Part shown: piece by piece, positions 5,018-7,041 of the stretch
Layout: each line of letters opens with the position of its first letter
Position numbering within the stretch: the first letter of the stretch is position 1
Assembly (NCBI GenBank): GCA_021785375.1
Contig: JAJYFQ010000007.1
Span: 1-7,041 of the forward strand
Reading direction: 5' to 3'
Source of the DNA: Microcaldota archaeon
Lineage (GTDB): Archaea > Micrarchaeota > Micrarchaeia > Micrarchaeales > CABMGC01
DNA length: 7,041 bases
Notes under the pieces: generated by a model
Told to the model about the DNA's origin: nothing
The model's database searches: none
Seen by the model: only the letters and a program-made list of their open reading frames with translations
Translations under genes and position numbers: made by a program

Positions 5018-6739
5018 GTGTCTATTAGCGCTGAGATCAGGGAGCTGATAAGGAAGCTCGCGGTTAAGAACGCGATCGACTACGGAAGCGCAAAGGAGGG
5101 GCCGATTCTTGCAAAGGTCATCTCAAAGGATCCGTCGCTGAAGTCGGACATCAAGGGGCTTAATGCGGAGATAAAATCGATACTGTCAGAGGTAAACTCG
5201 CTCGGCAAGCAGGAACTGGAGAGGGAGTACGGAATACACTCTGAGGAGTTCGAGAAGGAAGCCGCGCTGAAGGCCGAGAAGTCAGCAACGCACAACTTCT
5301 CGGTTCAGGGTGCGGAGCAGGGAAAGTTCGTCACAAGGTTTCCGCCCGAGCCCGGAGGCTATATGCACATAGGTCATGCGAAGCCCCTCTTCGTAGAGGA
5401 CGAGCTCAGGAGGGTGTACAACGGAAAGCTCCTGCTCTACTTCGACGACACGAATCCGGACAACGAGAGGCAGGAGTTCGTCGATGCGTTTCATGAAGAC
5501 CTGAAATGGCTGGGGGTAGGGTTCGACAGGGAGTACTACGCAAGCGATAACATACCAAAGCTCTACGAGTACGCCGGCATGGCGATAAAGAGGGGGAGGG
5601 CTTACGTGTGCATGTGCGACGGCGAGAGGATAAAGCAGTACCGGATGGAAGGGAAGGGATGCGATCACAAGTCTCGGGGCCTGGAAGAGAATCTGGCCCT
5701 GTGGAAGCAGATGCTATCCGGCAAGTTCGGGGATAACGGGGCGATACTCAGATTCAACTCGGACATGGGTGCGATCAATACGACCATGCGCGATCCTACG
5801 CTGTTCCGTATAAAGCACGCGCCGCACTACAGGCAAGGCACGAAGTACTTCGTCTGGCCGACGTACGACTTCTGCACTCCGATACTCGACTCGGCGAATG
5901 GGATAACTGACGTCGTCAGAAGCAAGGAGTACGAGCTGAGGGACGAGCTATACTTTTCTGTCCTCGACGCGCTCGGGCTGAGGAGACCGAGGATAACGAG
6001 TTTCTCAAGGCTCGAGATCTCGAACAACGTGACGTCGAAGCGGAAGATCCGCGAGCTGATAGCCCAGAAGAGGATATCGGGGTGGGACGACCCGAGGCTT
6101 GTCACGATAAGGGCGCTCAGGAGGAGGGGAATAACTGCCGGTGCCATAAAGGAGTTCTCGCTCAGCTTCGGGCTCGGGAAGGCAGAGAGCGTAGTCGACA
6201 TAGAGATGTTGCTCAGCATAAACCGGAAGATACTCGAACCCACGGCCAAGCACCTGTTCCTGGTCGATGCCCCAAAGGCGATGCATGTCGAGGGATCGGA
6301 GGGCAGGACGGTCGAGATGAGGCTGAACGCACAGTCGGACCTGGGGTACAGGCGATACAAGCTCACGGGTGACCTATTTATAAATGCTTCCGATTCAAAC
6401 AGATTACAAAAAGGCGACACGGTAAGGCTCAAGGACGCTTTCAACGTAATCGTTAAGGGCGTAGGAGAGAAGATAGAGGCGACATACCAGGGCGGCGATG
6501 CGAAGACCGATATGCCAAGGATCCAGTGGATCCCAAGGGATGGTGCAATGGAGTGCGAACTCGTGCATATAGGCGATCTCCTCGAAGGGGAGCGCATGAA
6601 CGAGAAGAGCATGGAGCGCACCATTGGCTATGCGGAGGCGTATGCATCGAACCTCAAGGAAGGGGATGTCGTGCAGTTTGAGAGGCGGGGCCTCTTCAAG
6701 CTGGGCAATGGAAAGACCATGTCGTTTCTTTCGATGTAG
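5018..6739 (+). CDS. gltX: Glutamyl-tRNA synthetase, archaeal type (class Ib)
   Basis: 573 residues, the usual archaeal length. It attaches glutamate to tRNA-Glu using ATP; the archaeal enzyme is usually non-discriminating and also makes Glu-tRNA-Gln for amidation. An N-terminal helical extension (1-100) precedes the Rossmann core. The core has RFPPEPGGYMHIGHAK with the class I HIGH motif at 117-120, then YFDDTNPDNE. A Cys/His set C198, C200, C215, H217 resembles the zinc site of the class. DVVRSKEYELRDELYF follows (299-313), then the KMSKS-equivalent VTSKRK (338-343) and SGWDDPRL (354-361). A beta-barrel anticodon-binding region fills the C-terminus (about 410-573). The all-beta tail and the SKEYELRDELY segment mark the archaeal/GlnRS-like branch rather than bacterial GluRS. 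GTG 5018 is supported by AGGTG five bases upstream. The stop is TAG. Confidence 0.95.
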   Translation: MSISAEIRELIRKLAVKNAIDYGSAKEGPILAKVISKDPSLKSDIKGLNAEIKSILSEVNSLGKQELEREYGIHSEEFEKEAALKAEKSATHNFSVQGAEQGKFVTRFPPEPGGYMHIGHAKPLFVEDELRRVYNGKLLLYFDDTNPDNERQEFVDAFHEDLKWLGVGFDREYYASDNIPKLYEYAGMAIKRGRAYVCMCDGERIKQYRMEGKGCDHKSRGLEENLALWKQMLSGKFGDNGAILRFNSDMGAINTTMRDPTLFRIKHAPHYRQGTKYFVWPTYDFCTPILDSANGITDVVRSKEYELRDELYFSVLDALGLRRPRITSFSRLEISNNVTSKRKIRELIAQKRISGWDDPRLVTIRALRRRGITAGAIKEFSLSFGLGKAESVVDIEMLLSINRKILEPTAKHLFLVDAPKAMHVEGSEGRTVEMRLNAQSDLGYRRYKLTGDLFINASDSNRLQKGDTVRLKDAFNVIVKGVGEKIEATYQGGDAKTDMPRIQWIPRDGAMECELVHIGDLLEGERMNEKSMERTIGYAEAYASNLKEGDVVQFERRGLFKLGNGKTMSFLSM

Positions 6740-6766
6740 GTTGATTGGTTGGCTGGCGCTGCTGTC

Positions 6767-7041
6767 ATGAAGAACGGCATTGAGAGGGTAAGGACCTCCA
6801 GCACTGCGCAGTCCAACACGTTCGAGGCAGACATACTAAAGAATGTGATAAGGGAGTCATGGAAGGAGGAGATCGGAAGGGTGAAGATCAGCAAGGAGGG
6901 TGTTCACAAGCTCGATGAGCATGCGGCGAGCATGAGGAAGATACTCAACGGCTACGATTACGAGATCCTCAGCATGCCCATGGTCATATCCAACGCCTCA
7001 CGCATGACACACGGAGAGCTCGAGGGGTACCTCTCGCACCT
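6767..7041 (+). CDS. Unrecognised protein, N-terminal part, cut by window end
   Basis: 91 codons are open to the right edge, and the family is not recognised. The visible part is charged and mostly helical in appearance: SNTFEADILKNVIRESWKEE, then a Lys/Glu-rich stretch, a HAASMRKILNGYDYEI segment and a Met-rich turn (LSMPMVISNASRMTHGELEG). No membrane helix or signal peptide is seen. The codon usage (AGG, ATA, GAG) matches its neighbours. ATG 6767 has no ribosome binding site. The frame is open back to the gltX stop, and TTG 6749, preceded by GGTTGATTGG, would add six residues, so the start is uncertain. It follows gltX by 27 bases or fewer and is probably in the same transcript. Confidence 0.6.
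   Translation, partial: MKNGIERVRTSSTAQSNTFEADILKNVIRESWKEEIGRVKISKEGVHKLDEHAASMRKILNGYDYEILSMPMVISNASRMTHGELEGYLSH

Noticed and set aside
5827..6624. Long minus-strand open frame (265 codons) inside gltX
   Set aside because: It is fully antisense to the GluRS catalytic and anticodon-binding regions. Its translation is Ser/Leu-rich without motifs, and such mirror frames are common opposite GC-biased genes.

Overview
The window looks like a piece of an archaeal chromosome. It encodes RNA polymerase subunit Rpo7 (RpoE'), Spt4, an archaeal-type GluRS and an archaeal long-type FKBP. Archaeal TATA-box promoters and GGTGAT-type ribosome binding sites are visible, and Ile ATA and Arg AGG/AGA codons are common. 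The leftmost gene starts with the pilin-like QSAxEFLxTYG signature that I associate with DPANN archaea. Together with several small proteins I cannot place, this makes a DPANN lineage, perhaps Micrarchaeota-like, my best guess. The lineage is an inference and was not tested. No rRNA, tRNA, CRISPR array, insertion sequence or transposase is visible.

Layout. (1) At 1-374 on the minus strand is the N-terminal part of a class III signal peptide (type IV pilin-like) surface protein, running off the left edge. It is divergent from (2) a plus-strand information-processing block at 423-1664: an Fcf1/VapC9-like PIN-domain protein, Rpo7, then Spt4. PIN-Rpo7-Spt4 is an ancient archaeal gene order, but the eIF2-gamma gene often found upstream and the ribosomal protein genes often found downstream are absent here. 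(3) At 1665-1796 is a convergent intergenic region holding a start-less, PIN-tail-like reading frame and a short inverted repeat. (4) At 3456-1797 on the minus strand is a compact three-gene operon: a five-helix membrane protein, a 2[4Fe-4S] ferredoxin-like protein and a strongly acidic small protein. The function is unknown, and this is the best candidate for an undescribed module. (5) At 4241-3555 on the minus strand is a SlyD-like FKBP prolyl isomerase with its own promoter. (6) Divergent from it, at 4397-6739 on the plus strand, are a membrane-anchored, sequon-dense surface protein and glutamyl-tRNA synthetase, nine bases apart. They are followed by (7) an unrecognised gene cut by the right edge.

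How the genes work together. Rpo7 (with Rpo4, not seen here) forms the polymerase stalk, and Spt4 (with Spt5, not seen here) is the processivity factor. Their co-transcription is a normal way to match stalk and elongation-factor supply. GluRS charges tRNA-Glu and, if non-discriminating as in most archaea, also tRNA-Gln for later amidation. The ferredoxin operon would place an electron carrier beside a membrane protein whose predicted cytoplasmic tail is basic. That partnership is inferred only from gene order.
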